From contig CANTFL010000810.1 in assembly GCA_947650285.1 (NCBI GenBank), forward strand, positions 288,845 through 352,844: DNA of 64,000 nt. Direction: 5' to 3'. The stretch's first letter is position 1. Each line of letters starts with the position of its first letter. The position numbers and the translations under genes are program-made. A model generated the notes under the pieces. That model made no database searches. It had not been told where the DNA came from and worked only from the letters and a program-made list of their open reading frames with translations. Source of the DNA: Hyaloperonospora brassicae. Taxonomy: Eukaryota > Oomycota > Peronosporomycetes > Peronosporales > Peronosporaceae. This document shows positions 1 to 13,200 of the stretch, piece after piece.

Positions 1-455
1 TGCGATACCGCGTGCGTCTGCAGCACCTTCTGCTGCAGACGGAGAACAAGCAGCAGGAGAAGAAGCGTCTACCGCAGAGGCTGGCACAGCGCAGGCTATG
101 TGTTCTTCGATTCACCTCGCATAGACATGTTAACTGTGCGAGGCAGGGTCAGGCGACCACGGCTCTCTTCAACAAGTATCCCTCATCTATGTAATGCCCA
201 GGATGGAAATGCCCAGGATGGACTTTGTGACCATCAGCGGTTCACGATGATAGCAAGCAGGTAGGATCGACAATCGAAAGTGTCCACGGTTTGTATACAT
301 CTCGAACGCTGCCATCAACAACACGAGGGCTTTACACTGGGTTTTAGTGCGTTGGCTACTCGTATGGTGGCCAAGAAATACGATACAGCATACGCCATAC
401 AATTTGGCTCAAAGCTTTGTCGTTTTCCACGTGCATCGTATTCAATGTTGACCGC
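1..455. other. no supported gene; left edge
   Basis: Only short overlapping frames are present. The first 120 bases read in one plus-strand frame as an Ala/Glu-rich stretch, which could be the tail of a gene outside the window, but there is no motif to confirm it. A near-duplicate of about 13 bases (ATGCCCAGGATGG) occurs twice in a row at about 196-221. Confidence 0.4.
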
Positions 456-1734
456 CTAATGTACACGCAGATAAACTTTGGTCGATCCGGATTCATCTAG
501 GATCAAGCCAAACGCCGCGATATACTGGCATTCTGTAATTGATGCGCCTAACCTAGAACGTATTATGTGACGAACGGTATGATGACGCCTAAACATGCGT
601 AGCCAACCGCCTGGGCCACCAAAGAAAGGCAAGCCGTGCCAGCGGATATCGAGATGTTCCACAATCCTTGCACTACCGTTCATTCCGCTTCTTGAGCGTT
701 TCAATATGCAGTCGTTGTAGGTGACGGTATCGGTGCGATCACTGAGCTCCAAATTGAATTTTTCAACCACATCGAGGCCGACAGCATCTCAATGCCCAAT
801 CCATGAGCTTCACCATATCGGTCATCGTAGTGGCGTCAAATCTTATCTTCCACAACGTCTCAGCATACTCTGCGAGATATTTACAGCACATCATCGCAAT
901 GGCGGCGATTCGCTCGCGCAACACCATACGAATGCGTAGATCAAACGATTCGTCGCTTTGCAGATCTTGTGCACGACGCAATCGCGCTCTCGCATAGGCT
1001 GCGGGGTGCATAGCCCGTGGATTGTCGGTACAAATGCCGTCCACGACGTCCGCAACAATGCGGTGGATGTCCGCTCTCCGTGGTATTTCTTCCAGATAGT
1101 CGCACAAAGTGCCGAGACAATGGAATGTAGCGTGGACGTAGCCCCTACTACGACCGCTTACATTTTTCAGCAGCAACAACTCAAGCCGCGTCGACCATTC
1201 GGTTCCAGGCTGCTCGATGGCGCCACCTTGACCACCAGCTGAGCGACCGTATAGCACACCACGGATTCGCTCACTTGCAACAAACCGACTGAGCCATCCT
1301 TGATCAGCACGCAAGGGCACGAGCCGATTCCATGGTCATGCACAAGTTGATGTCTTGCTGCTGCCGTCTCAGCTTCGTTCCTGGCGTTTAACACGTTCTT
1401 GAGGTCTACTCTTTCTTCACGGCTTATACGCTCGTCCATGATCTCGAGCAACGGCTCAATGCTCCGCGTCAGAAGCGCGGCCTCGTTTTATAGGATATCG
1501 GAATTATATGTACTCATTCCCCGCAGTAGTGCCACCTGCACCAGCGCATTTGAGACCTCGAACGAACACAGCTGGCCCTCCTCTGTAGACCGCCTGGGCG
1601 TAAATGTAACGAAAGTAATGATCAATCAATGCTTTACGTCCGCTCTTCAGATAATACATTTGCTGCAATAGCTCGTGTGTCATGGGCTTGTTGAGAAACG
1701 TCTGTGTTCCGATCTGCGGCGTCATATGAATCAT
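456..1734 (-). pseudogene. decayed protein-coding gene, family not recognised
   Basis: Four minus-strand frames run end to end in order: 1734-1504, 1451-1167, 1320-763 and 770-456. At each junction the sense continues if the reading frame slips by one base, near 1485, near 1230 and near 775. This is what single-base indels do to one ancestral reading frame. The combined text is about 400 residues, mostly helical-looking and rich in Leu, Ala and Arg, with no catalytic motif that I recognise. It begins with a Tyr-rich segment (HYFRYIYAQAVYRGG) and ends in a Gly/Arg segment. The start and the 5' part are missing or lie under unrecognisable sequence. It could be a pseudogene or, less likely, a gene with several tiny introns; no good GT-AG pair was seen at the slips. 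Confidence 0.5.
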
Positions 1735-2510
1735 TGTAATTTACGGACAATTTGTGATCTTTTATCCGTCATCGTAACGATAAGCGTTTGACACATTGTC
1801 AGATTCGCTTACAAAAGGCTCGTCGGGACCACCAAAAGCTATCTGGTGGATTGTGGCATCAAGTGCGCTATGGCCGTGCACTTCTATGCCAAAGTAAGTG
1901 TGGGCTCGTAGAGAATGATAGCTAGAGGTGGCATGAAGTGGTACAATGTTAAGATGTCGACAGATTCATATTAAAAGCAAGACAAAGGCGGCATGCAGCA
2001 ACGTGAGCGTTTCCTATTGGTTGTGGTACCGACATCAGCGATCTGCAAAAAACAGTTGCCTGTCACCAAGACAAGAGAGAACATTCGTCATAGAGGTCAC
2101 TTCTGTAGGTAATGCAAACAACAACAACAACACAGCGTCTGACTGACCAGGAAATAGATCCGTGACAATGACAGGCAGTACTAGATCTTCTGCCTGTCTC
2201 AAACTGTTCACCGAAGAGTTATATACACGATGCAAAAAGAAAATGGTGTAGACCCACTTCAACGAATGGATGCTATATACCAGATGGAGGTCCCAGTGCG
2301 AGAATAGTATGCATGCTGGTTCCGTTACGAAATGAGCTTCAGCAGCCAAGGAAATGATGTTTTTTCTGTGCGGTGGGATGTAAAGGACAAAATCAAGCAA
2401 ATGTTGTTAATGAACCGAAGCATAACATTAATTGACATGACCTGCATGTATTGATATGGGATACTGTGGAGGTAAAGTGCGGCAACTGTGAAAAATAATC
2501 GATTCAAGAA
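1735..2510. other. intergenic, nothing recognised
   Basis: No frame with family features. The stretch lies between the decayed gene and the outer boundary of the gypsy element. Confidence 0.4.
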
Positions 2511-2993
2511 TGTAGAAGAGCTATACAGCTCCTTAAGTCAGTGAAAGACTTAACGCTCTACGGGCAACTTTTGTTCAGAGAACCCGACTCGGAGAGTCAA
2601 CAATCTAAGAAAGCTCACGGTTTCTGTTCCAGGGGGACCAAATGATTCAGATAATCACAGCACAGAGTGCCCAAGAGTAGATACCTTTACAGGCGTTGCT
2701 AGCTCTAACCGATTGAAGACGCCTCGTAAGGCACGTGTCTTAAATGATCGAAACGGGAACTGAACTTTATTTTTCTTTATCCAAAATAACACCTCAGAAC
2801 AACGTACTTGACCTAGTCACTACTGTTTTAACAAATACTTCCTAAAAGATCTCGTAATTCGGTGGCTGACACACGTCAGCCCTCGACAATCGGTATGGTG
2901 TTCGAATATCATTTTAATGGGACTACTTCCTTTGTGTACCACACATGTTATGTTACCCGTTACACACACAACTGTTGTGTAAATCTTGTTTCA
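2511..2993 (-). repeat. gypsy LTR (3' LTR relative to element)
   Basis: The LTR is aligned base for base with 9611-10092 over almost its whole length, with scattered substitutions. On the minus strand it starts with TG directly after the purine tract and ends at 2511 with CTACA. The first 20 or so bases (minus strand) differ from the other copy, which begins TGTAACGGAGTTACA. Confidence 0.88.
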
Positions 2994-4292
2994 TCCTCCT
3001 CCACCAGACCGAAGTTACCACGAAACGTCAATCGAAGTCTTTTCTCGAAACGGTTGGCGTGTGTACGCTTTAACCTCACGGTATGCGAAAACACGAAACA
3101 CCATGGCATCGCCACCTAACGAGTCTCGAACTCTTTCCTCCTACCTCGTTTTTAATGAGGATTTTGACTGTGGTAGCGATACCAATGTCCATGGAGATGA
3201 CGGTATAATGTCCAACCACCCTGTTTCTGAGGGGTCGACATCTCACAGTACCGAATCCGTTCAACGAATGTGGTGAAATTACCGCGCCAATGGCGCAGCA
3301 TCATGCAACAGACGGCGGTGAACTCATCATCATCAACCCGCTCGACGATCAATAGGAGTTGATTCTCCAGCGTGAGGAGACATCCCTTCGTCGCGCTCAG
3401 ACCAAGCGGCTCATTCAAAACCGGAGCGGTTATGTATTCTGAACACATGACTTGGAGGAACGTCTCCGTCAAACGGAAGGCCATAGCATTTCAACATGAT
3501 CCATTGCCTCAGAGACTACGTCGCCATAAGACATCGCCTTCCGCCAGATTCTACATGAGAGGTATCTCGAAACATTCTTCACCACACAAGGTCAAAAAAA
3601 GACACACCTTTAAAACATGGCTCGTGGTATTTCGGCTTGACCGATATTGGGCGTTCCCATTTTGTTGTTCGCCTGTAAGTTGCCTGAAAAATAGGACAAC
3701 CAATTCATCCGCTGGGTGAACCGCAAGCGACACCTCAGCAGCATGACATCTCTAAGAGCAAGTGACGATGTGGCCGACCTTGTTTGGAACGAAAGCTTCG
3801 GTACGAATACGCAAAGTTTAAGTCCAGAGGCCAACTGCGCAGTCGAACACGCTATGCTTCGGCTACGCCGGTAACCGCGGCTTCAGATGCAATGGTGGAA
3901 AGTAATCCGCTAACTTCATCACTATTGGTAAGAAACGTTTGTGGTCGCAGAATGACCCTGGCCACGATATTCAAAGTATCCACGGCGTATGGGCAATCCC
4001 GATGAAGGAGAATCTTAGACCCCCGTCATTGCTCCAACTGTCGTTACCCTCGCAACTTCTCCAAATACTGATTTTGGCCATGACGACGGCGTCGCATCAG
4101 GATGTTCTCCATATGGAACTGATGGTTCCCTTGCTCATCAAGCAGTGTCGGTGGCGGTCGGTGTATCAAAAGAGGAGCATGAGATGGTGCTGCTCGAGCT
4201 GAGTGGTATTTGTGAGACATTGGGTTAGACCCAGAGTGCGCTCGACGCGATGCAAGCCCGTTAACAGGCGTCGGAGTTGGGCTAATCTTGGA

Positions 4293-5281
4293 TTAAGGCT
4301 CAGCTTGACCTCCGGATTCGGATTCAGCAGCCGATGGCAAGGCCATGTTACGCGGCGAAAGCGACTCCAATTTCACGTGATATGGATCCCGATATGGCTG
4401 ATGCAAACCAACGCAGAACACTGACTGCGTGCGCAACTTGCGCGGAAGGTTTAGCGTATAAGCAAGCCCATTCTTAGCGATGACCGTGAATGGTACAATG
4501 AAGCGTGAACGCAACTTTGTCTTGAAGATAGCAAGCAATTCATTTGTAGGTAGTTTTTAGCATTGTTAAATTTGGTCTCCGACCTCATTACGTTCAATAC
4601 AACCTCTGCCTTTAGCATCAGCTTGTTCCTTCTGCTTGTCTTGGCTATCAGCCAGTGCGTCAAGCACATGTCGTAAGACATTCGATCGCGTTGCGAGAAA
4701 CTCGCTTACCTGTTTTTGAACAGTAGAAGGGCTGATATCAGCAAGCCGATCGGCAACTCCTCCCCCACCAAGTCCTGAACCACGTAGTGGTAGCGTTAAC
4801 CGAACGCGAGGGTGTGTGTGAACATTCACATAGAACAGTGTGTAGCTGGTGGAGGCATGCACGGCGTTATTCAACGCAGATTTAACTACAGGGAGAATCG
4901 AACTCCAACGCTTTACCGTTTCAGCGCAAACACTGCGCAAGATGTCACCTATGATGCGATTTACTCGCTCGATTTGACCATCAGTCTGCGGATGATCCGC
5001 TGTGGACATGTCCAAACGTGTGCCGAGCACCTTGAAGATGGATTTTGAAACTTCCCAGTGAAGCGAGGATCTCTATCAGAGACAATTGCCAACGACAAAC
5101 CGTGTTGTCGAAACACGCGATCGATAAACAGCGTAGCTGTACCTTCACCACCAATGGTATCCGGCACCGCCGCAAAATGAGCCATCTTGCTCAAACGGTC
5201 AACATAGACCACAATACCCGTATTTTTATACGAATCCTTTGTAATCCGAACAGGAAGTTCATACTGATGGACTCCCAACAC
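4293..5281 (-). pseudogene. int: gypsy integrase, disrupted
   Basis: The frame 5281-4961 carries the integrase core (VVYVDRLSKMAHFAAVPDTI, VFRQHGLSLAIVSDRDPRFTGKF). A slip leads to 5030-4566 with the third catalytic region (LDMSTADHPQTDGQIERVNR). Frame 4538-4293 holds the basic C-terminal segment (FIVPFTVIAKNGLAYTLNLP). The DDE triad positions are recognisable in pieces. The remaining internal DNA down to the polypurine tract (2994-4292) has only broken frames; a chromodomain could have been there but is not demonstrable. Confidence 0.85.
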
Positions 5282-5638
5282 CCCTTGGGTATAGGCAAAC
5301 TAGCCAGCACCGCGGCCGCGTGAGGTGAGGGTTTCACCCGTTGATACGTTTCGCACGTACGCACATATGTTCTAACCCATTTGTATAGTTTGAGCCACCA
5401 ATAGAATTGGCTAACTGAGCCGTTCGTCTTCTCATGATCGAGATGACCGCTTACCGCAGTATCATGTGTCTAATAGAGGATCCGATATTTCAATTCCTCA
5501 TCATGAGGGACAAAGATACGAGGATTATCCTCCACATCCGCGCTATAGCAAAATAGGCCTTGATATAGAGAATATCGATATAGCCACGCACGTAAAAGTG
5601 CCGACAAGTTTATGTCTGAGTCCTTAAACCCTCGCTCC

Positions 5639-6977
5639 CTATGCACGTAGCAGAGCTAAACAATGTTCATCCTTGGCATATGCCATACGGATTAGGTCAG
5701 TGACCGACGACGACAGAGCCGTAACGTGAGCAAGGTCATAGTCAGGCCTGCGTGACAACGCATCAGCCAAAGCAGTCTGCTTGCCAGTCTTATACTCGAC
5801 CTCGAAGTTGTACTCGGCAAGGAAGAAAATCCAACGAGCCATTCGCTGAGAGAGGCGCGGCGACTGGGTCGCAGTGCGTAGTGACGCATGATCTGTATCG
5901 ACCACAAACTGCTTAGAGCCAAGAAGATGAACTCTGAATTTGACGAGAGCATACTTCATTGCAAGTAGCTCTTTGTCATGAACATAATAGTTCTTTTCTG
6001 CATCCTTCAGCTGCCGGGACTCAAACGAAATGCCGCTATCTCGTCCATCAGAATATGTATGTAACAGAACGCTAACTATGGTAAATTCGACGCGTCACAG
6101 ACGACACTGAAAAGTCGATCAGTATCGGGTGAAGCCAAGATTGGCGCATGAAGGAGACTCTCCTTTACTGCTTGAAAAGCATCATGCTCGGTGCTAGTCC
6201 AGCACCACTTCACATCCTTTTTCAGGAGATTGGATAATGGCCGAGCCATATCTGCGTAATTCGCACTGTACTTGTGTAAGTAATTGGCAAGGCCAAGCCA
6301 CTTACGTAAGTCCTTTTGGAATTTTGGAACCGGCCAATCAACTATGGCTTTTACCTTGGCGGGATCCACTCTAAGGCCTCGCTTACCAATAAAGCATTTA
6401 AAAAAAGGAGTATCTTCTGCATCAAAGATGCACTTAAACGCGTTGGCGTGCAGCTTATTCGTGCGCATGTACTCGAGCACCGCTCGCAAATGGTCAATGT
6501 GATTGTCCACATCTGACCGACTGTCCATAGCACGACTATGGACAAAGATGTCACCAAATTACGTATGTGCATGTCCTCTGTGAGGTCTGAACAATTGTGT
6601 CACAAGACGATTGACTGTAGCCGGGGCATTTGATAACCCTTGTGGCATAACAAGCCACTCCCAGAGAATATCGCTCGGAGTGCTGACCGCTGTCAGCGGA
6701 CTATCGCTTTCTCGCATGAGCAGCTGGTAATAACCATCGACTAAGTCGAGCGCACTGTACATTGTGCATCCCACCATATTGTTCTGACGATCATCCTTCC
6801 TAGGGATTGGTGTCTGAGCCGGTATGGTGGCAGGATTAAGCTTATTGCAAGAATGAACGATGCGCCACTTTCCATTGGCCTTTCTGACACAAAATGTAGG
6901 TGTGGAATGGGAAGATTTGCTCTCACAAAATATACCAGCCACGTGCTATGCACGAAAGAAGTCGTCAATGACGTCAC
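5639..6977 (-). pseudogene. pol: gypsy reverse transcriptase and RNase H, disrupted
   Basis: The frame at 6942-6559 contains RT fingers/palm text (FCVRKANGKWRIVHSCNKLN, SALDLVDGYYQLLM, VMPQGLSNAPATVNRL). The next frame (6528-6076) continues through the thumb and connection (GLRVDPAKVKAIVDWPVP, LRKWLGLANYLHKY) into RNase H (VVCDASNLP). The frame at 5959-5639 supplies its second half (VDTDHASLRT, RMARWIFFLAEYNFEVEYKTG, ALADALSRRPD). The junction near 6555 destroys the catalytic YxDD box: it reads stop-F-G-D, so one catalytic Asp and the Tyr are gone. Confidence 0.88.
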
Positions 6978-7566
6978 ACTGTTCCTTTGATAAAAGCCAC
7001 TATCAGTATTTAGTTATAGGAACCAAGTCAAATTCATGACGTACACCTTTATCGGTAGGTAGGACGGACGGTGGGTCATGACACACTACGTCCTGAAACT
7101 CCTTTACCAAAGGATAAAATGAATCAAGAGGATCCTTAAGGATCGCAGATCCACTACGCGCACTAAGTGTCGCTTTCGTGTCCTCAAGGATGCCCTCGTA
7201 CAATAACGAGGATGAGTTCAACTCAACTTCGGGTAGAATGACCACTGAATCGGATAACTCTCCTACCTGCAAGGCTTGGCTAAATTTGCCATCATACATT
7301 TCGTCTGATTCAAAGAGAGCATCCAAGGACGGAAATTTCTCTAGACTAATGTTGCCACCAACATGGCCAGTCACTCCATTGACAAGTGTATATAGTGCAT
7401 TATTACTATTATCACTTCGTGACTTCTTAGACGATGGGCGCTTAACAGGTGCCACCCGACGCCAAGATTGTTTCCTCAAAGAAACCTTACGCCTCCTAGA
7501 GGCCGGAACAGTAGGGTCCCCGTGGTTGCTTTTTATCTTAGCACGCTCTATACGAGAGCTCATGTA

Positions 7567-8214
7567 TTAGACGACATCTGGTGAAATGTCACACAACTCG
7601 AACACTTCACTCAGTAAATTTACACTTAATACTTCACGTACAGCATCCAGGCCTAGCCCTGAACACTCTGGATTCTCGCAATCAATGTAATTACCGATAT
7701 TCATAGAGGTGCCATCTCGGCCGCCCTCACTCGGTGAAATTCCACGTGCCACTCCGCTAACATCACAGGAATTACATTCTTGATATCTCGGCCCTAGGCC
7801 AACCATGCTTGTAGCATGCAGTGACTCAGTATCACAACGAGTATCACTCAGCAGAGTATAACTCCCTTCACATACGGTGAAAGAGCTCCGATCAATATGG
7901 ATGTCATTGAAATTGGATTTAATTAACTCTGACATAACAATGTCCAGAACATTAACATCTTCCGTTAATGACTCGCGACAATAGTGATTTTGTTGCCTCG
8001 CAAAGGTGGGTTCATGACTTTCCAGAACTTCACTAAGAACATTGCGCGTTGCGCCTAAGGTATTAGACCTCCAATCAATCCATGGCTCATGGCGTTCAAG
8101 CCAGGCAATACCTAGGATGAGATCGTATCTCGAATCCAAATCGAGGACAAGGCAGAGTTCAATGCTATCGAAGTCCAAAAACTTCACACTTAAGTTCAAC
8201 GTATTTTTAGGCAC
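7567..8214 (-). pseudogene. pro: gypsy retropepsin-like aspartic protease region
   Basis: The segment near 8150-8080 on the minus strand reads SRYDLILGIAWLERHEPWIDW. This matches the C-terminal signature of retroviral-type aspartyl proteases in gypsy elements (the DLILG..WL..H...IDW pattern). The catalytic DSGA motif should lie just upstream, beyond the open frame, and I did not find it intact. The downstream 130 residues are an acidic, low-motif linker towards the reverse transcriptase. Confidence 0.7.
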
Positions 8215-8529
8215 CGTGACACGACTACCAGTCGCTAGACGAACAGCGATCGAATCACCCTCATGCGCTTTGAGCGCCTAAGAAAATTGCTGACTCCCCC
8301 AAGGTAACGACGTCAAGCATAATTGCATGATGCTCCGGGTTCAATTAGGATCGACCAATGCTTCTCAAAGCCTTTCATTGTTGGCTCAGCGACTAAAAAG
8401 CCAGCTTTGTATCTACATTCTGTGCTGACGGGTACAAAACTCGTTGGAGCTAAGCCCTGTTTTTCTCTACCATGTACAGAAGCAGCAGAATCTATTCTAC
8501 CCCATTAGGGCGCCCCGCGCCTACTGTGT

Positions 8530-9440
8530 GTCGACGTTTCCCCACGCCACACCAGACTTCTGGTTGGGGCCGGGGTTTCGACTCATAGGAGTCTGGGGCT
8601 GTTTGCGCGAAGGACAGGTAGGACGCAAGTGTTAAGTGCTTCCGCACATGTAAAAGATTCTCACTTCCTGTTGTTTCTCCGCAACCTAAAGCTCAGCTTC
8701 ACCTTCATCTTCAGCATGGCTGAGATCCATCAGTTCAGGCTTACAGTAAGCCGAGGTGCTCGCAGAGGTTGCCCTCGCAAAGCGTGGGTTGTATCCATTC
8801 CAACCAAGTCTGGCCGACTTAAAGTTGTGCTCAGCATTTTGAGAAATGTTACAGACCCTTCAAACGTAGAAGGATGGACCCGAAAGACCTCGGTCCTGGC
8901 AACTCCATAGTGAATACCTTCCATAGAGACAGTCACACACACTGTCCCAGAGAGAGGGTCAGACTGCATAGCAGCCATCAGAGTTTTTAACTCCCTGACA
9001 TAGTCCGTTTACTCATTCTTACCTTGACAGGTAGATAAGAAGCGTGATCGCACTCGATAAGCCTAGTTGGGCGGCGAGAAAACTTGCAAAAGGTCTAACT
9101 TGAGCGAATCCCATGTGGGAAACGCCAAGTCGACAAACGCGCCACACGTCAAAGCACACTCTCTGGTCTTTCATCGAGATTGGAGATGGCCATCGAGACC
9201 CGCTGGTACTCAAGTGAGATAAGGCCAGAGCTCATGGCCATCTCAATCTCACGAATCCAGAGGGTGAGATTCTCCCCTCCTTCCCGGAGTAATGTTTAGT
9301 GTCCACCATACGGGTACGAGGCTTAGACTCTTCGTCTGGAATTTTCACAAAGCGTGTTGGCATAGCCGACGCTACTTGGTTTTGAGCCTGCCCTGGGGAG
9401 GCTGTTTCATACTGCATGAAGGTCTCAACTCTTGCATTGA
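8530..9440 (-). pseudogene. gag: gypsy gag, frameshifted
   Basis: Minus-strand frames carry gag-like text in pieces. One is near 9300-9170 (an IREIEMAMSSGLISLEYQR segment, reached after a frame slip). A second is at 8978-8730 (including RTEVFRVHPSTFEGSV). A third is near 8660-8600, a shifted frame with a CCHC-like zinc-knuckle remnant. At least two frameshifts separate them. Assignment rests on position before the protease and on the general look of oomycete gypsy gag. Confidence 0.6.
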
Positions 9441-9610
9441 TCACATCGGAACCTTTTGCAGCTAGAAACTCCACATATTCATATCCTACGGCCGCGGTCA
9501 GCTTATTAAGCGCGACATTTTGGGCCTTAGTGAGAGGTGTGGATTGGTCCGTCCTCACAGAGGATCGGTCATGACAACTCAGGCGTAGATTAACTACTAG
9601 TGCTATCAAG

Positions 9611-10092
9611 TGTAGCGGATCTACACAGCTCTTTAGGTCAGTGAAAGACTTAACACTCTACGGGCAACTTTTGTTCAGAGAACCCGACTCAGAGAGTCAA
9701 CAATCTAAGAAAGCTTACGGTTTCTGTTCCAGGGGGACCAAATGATTCAGATAATCACAGCACAGAGTGCTCAAGAGTAGATACCTTTACAGGCGTTGCT
9801 AGCCCTAATCGATCGAAGACGCCTCGTAAGGCACGTGTCTTAAATGGTCGAAACGGGAACTGAACTTTATTTTTCTTTATCTAAAATAACACCTCAGAAC
9901 AACGTACTTGACCTAGTCACTACTGTTTTAACAAATACTTCCTAGAAGATCTCGTTATTCGGTGGCTGACACACGTCAGCCCTCGACAATCGGTATGGTG
10001 TTCGAATATCATTTTAATGGGACTACGTCCTTTGTGTGCCACACATGTTATGTTACCCGTTACACGCACACCTGTTGTGTAACTCCGTTACA
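9611..10092 (-). repeat. gypsy LTR (5' LTR relative to element)
   Basis: This 482-base LTR has TG...CA ends. On the minus strand it begins with the 15-base near-palindrome TGTAACGGAGTTACA. A diverged third copy sits alone at 22414-22904. The sequence after the LTR on the minus strand (CTTGATAGCACTAG) is where a tRNA primer site should be, but no clear match to an initiator-Met site is visible. Confidence 0.88.
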
Positions 10093-10190
10093 AAAAAGGT
10101 ATGGGCGAGGGTAGAGTTCGGCATCAAAGACCTGTATATAGGAAGCACGGATCAACGGTGGACAGCAATCAGCAGGTATAGTAATCGATG

Positions 10191-10240
<50 letters not shown>

Positions 10241-13200
10241 AATATACGAGCAAATAAGTATTTTTGTGACACGCGCACCTCTTTGTTAAGCTTTGCAACG
10301 AGTACTCGCGTACTTGCGATCCAAATTTGGGGCTTTCTTAATCGCGATGTGAAACATGAGGATGCAGATGATTTACACCGTACCATGTAGCGCCGGATCT
10401 CGCGTGTCATTGCGACTGATGCACTTCCTAAGCCTTTCTTACAGCAGAGACTATTGGCGAGTTGGTGGCTACGTAGTTCGTCCCCGTCCCATCAATCCAC
10501 AACATGCGGGTTGTAAAAGATGACACGATTGGAGACTTTGGAGGTGGCGTGTTCAGTGGATCAATTCGGACACTGAACGGAATCGATAAGACCTAGAGCT
10601 TGCTGAATCGTATCTCTGTCATTATCGGGAGCTCATCCAAGCTACGCAAATCGGAGACAGCATGATGCACACTTATTATACGCAGCAAGAACATAATCTC
10701 GATCTTTATAATTACTTTGATTGGTACCACTCTGACCGAAGAAACGACCGTTAGACTTGTCGGGCGTAACGGAGCGGTTGCTACCAGAAGCTTTACTTTT
10801 AGCTGACGTCTGCACCAGTGACAATGGAGGATTTTTCTACGATTACGCTCAGATACGTAGAAGCCATTTCTTTTAGTTCGAGTATCAATTGGCTCACTGG
10901 CGTTCTGACTGACCGATACATAAAATAAGGAGAACAAGAAAATGGTGTAGATGTCTTCATGTATGATTGTAGTAGATGGACTAGGAAATCGCAAATGATT
11001 TGACACCAAGCCGACGATGTTACGTTTGGTCGCTATCTACCTGCCACTGCGTACGTATAAGTGAGTTAAATGAGCTTGCCGTGAGGCAGCTTCAAGAACT
11101 ATGCACGCTGCATTTAACTGAACGTTACAAGATAAAGTTAGGAGCAGATAACTTGTCATAAAAGAAGCACCAGGTTAAAAAAGAACGATACGTTTGGACC
11201 GAACTGGTGCACAGCTGACCTGGATAGAAGACCGTCGGACTATCATTTCGATAGTTAGCGTCAAAGCAGCAAACAACGTTACATAAATAGAGAGATGCAA
11301 CAGCTCCAATGCACTCAGCGCTTATCAATTACCCTTCCACAGTTTCTCAATCTCCCACAAGGCAATACTTTGTTGTTTTGATATACTATAAATCAGAGAT
11401 CACAATACGGAATATAAAACAGATGACCACAACAAATACGAAGACACCACAAATTGTCATACATTTAACAAATGCATCAGACAGCTACGACGATTAAGAT
11501 GCCGAACAAGGTGGAGAAGGCATCGCACTGACTAATCCAAAAAGCATACATTACTGAGGTATACAATACGATACAATATACACATGCCTGAGATCAGTCA
11601 CATTCATCCACGAATATCTTCTTCATCCCCTCTCTTAAGTCAGAATGTTCAGCCCAAATCATCTCTCACGTCGACAGACGGTAGGCAAGAAAAAAGGCGG
11701 GTGGACGCTACAAGCGTGATGATGCTTGCCTTCAACCTCCGATGCATGTCTTAATCATGAAATTATGATCGACAGTGCACACCTTAGCTGAAGCTACTGT
11801 TGCCAGATCTGTCCGTCGCACGTGCTTGAGCGCGTAACAGTAGTGGTGATGGGGTTGACCTCGATCGTGCACTATGGTTGCTGTGAAGACAGACGCAATA
11901 TTGCCATTTGAATTCTATGAAATATGCCATAAACGAAGTAGCTCGACCCACATCGAACATGCAGCACATATCACTGATACGTCATGATGCTTCATTCTTA
12001 ACGGTCGCTCTACGTGCGATAACGTTTCGTAATGATGCTCGCGTTGAAGACTTTATGTATCATGTGGAAAACGCACTTGTGTATCAACAACTTTGTCGTG
12101 CAAACGAAGTGATCAATGGATACAAGTGGCCAGTTTGACGCCATCACTTCAGCTGTTATTTTGAAAATTACAACAACATCTTTATCGACAGCATCAAAAA
12201 TATCGATACTGATCCATGTGATGTCTTGAGTGTGAATGTTGAGTCCCATTGTATACACCTGTGGCGCATTTCTTTATGTATGGTTATGTTGTGCACCATG
12301 TACTATCTTCATCATAAACCCTTTCAAGTTATACGCCTGAGCCCGTTTAATTATAGATTCGATTACGGGCTTTTTTTGCTGACCGCGCCTGGATAATTTG
12401 GGCCTTGATGTGGAAATTGACCCGTATTTGATCAATGGACACCGTTTGATTATTTGTGCTCCCTCTCGCAGCCGCTCTATATCCCCTCTTAACAATTTTA
12501 GTTGTCTAATAGAGCAGCATCAAACAGTCCACTTTATAAAATTGATTACACGTTACTACCCTTCACTATTTCCTCGAATTCATTAAACCCATCTATTGCC
12601 CATAACAGCAGCATCAAACCTTTGCGCATGACTTTTTTATGCACACGATAGTTAAAGCTCATTTTCTGACCCGCACTTCCAAGTGTTGATCTCCATGTCT
12701 GTGGTCTGCACAAATATGTGTGCATAAAATTCCGACGATGATGAAGAAGACAGAAATCCGGCACCTCCGGACAATCGCACGTACGGATACATGGGGCCCA
12801 CGTATGCAATACTATGGATTAATAGCAAAGGGTCAGACCATGCCGTGCATGATAATCTAGCTAACCGAATGATTTTCTCGAGTCTCGAAGTTTGCCTTGT
12901 GGACACATGGTGAAGCCTTCATGCTTTCCGCTATTTGTTTCGCCGCTTAAAGGTGTATACACTTTTCTAACACTCAATCAATAGGCCAGATTATATAGGT
13001 CGTCCCGCTTAAGCGGTCTCGTACGTCCTGATAGATTGTCGTACTTTCTCCCATTCGGCCTCTGCACAAATGTCTGTAACGATTATCTACTTCTACCGCT
13101 AAGGCAGCCCGGAATGCTACGATCTCATACGTGACTGTGAAGCAGTCGCTTGGCAACAAAGCTCTCCGTAAGTTTGTCTGAAGATGTTCTTCAACAGATA

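Larger units (their letters stand above)
2511..10092 (-). mobile_element. Ty3/gypsy LTR retrotransposon, full length, inactivated
   Basis: Two near-identical direct repeats (2511-2993 and 9611-10092) enclose minus-strand gag, retropepsin, reverse transcriptase, RNase H and integrase segments in the order typical of Ty3/gypsy. A purine tract (GGTGGAGGAGGA on the minus strand, 3005-2994) abuts the downstream LTR exactly where a polypurine tract belongs. Flanking pentamers are AAGAA on the left (2506-2510) and AAAAA on the right (10093-10097), an imperfect 4/5 target duplication. The coding frames are broken by many stops and shifts, so the copy is not autonomous. The high LTR similarity suggests a moderately recent insertion. 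Confidence 0.9.
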
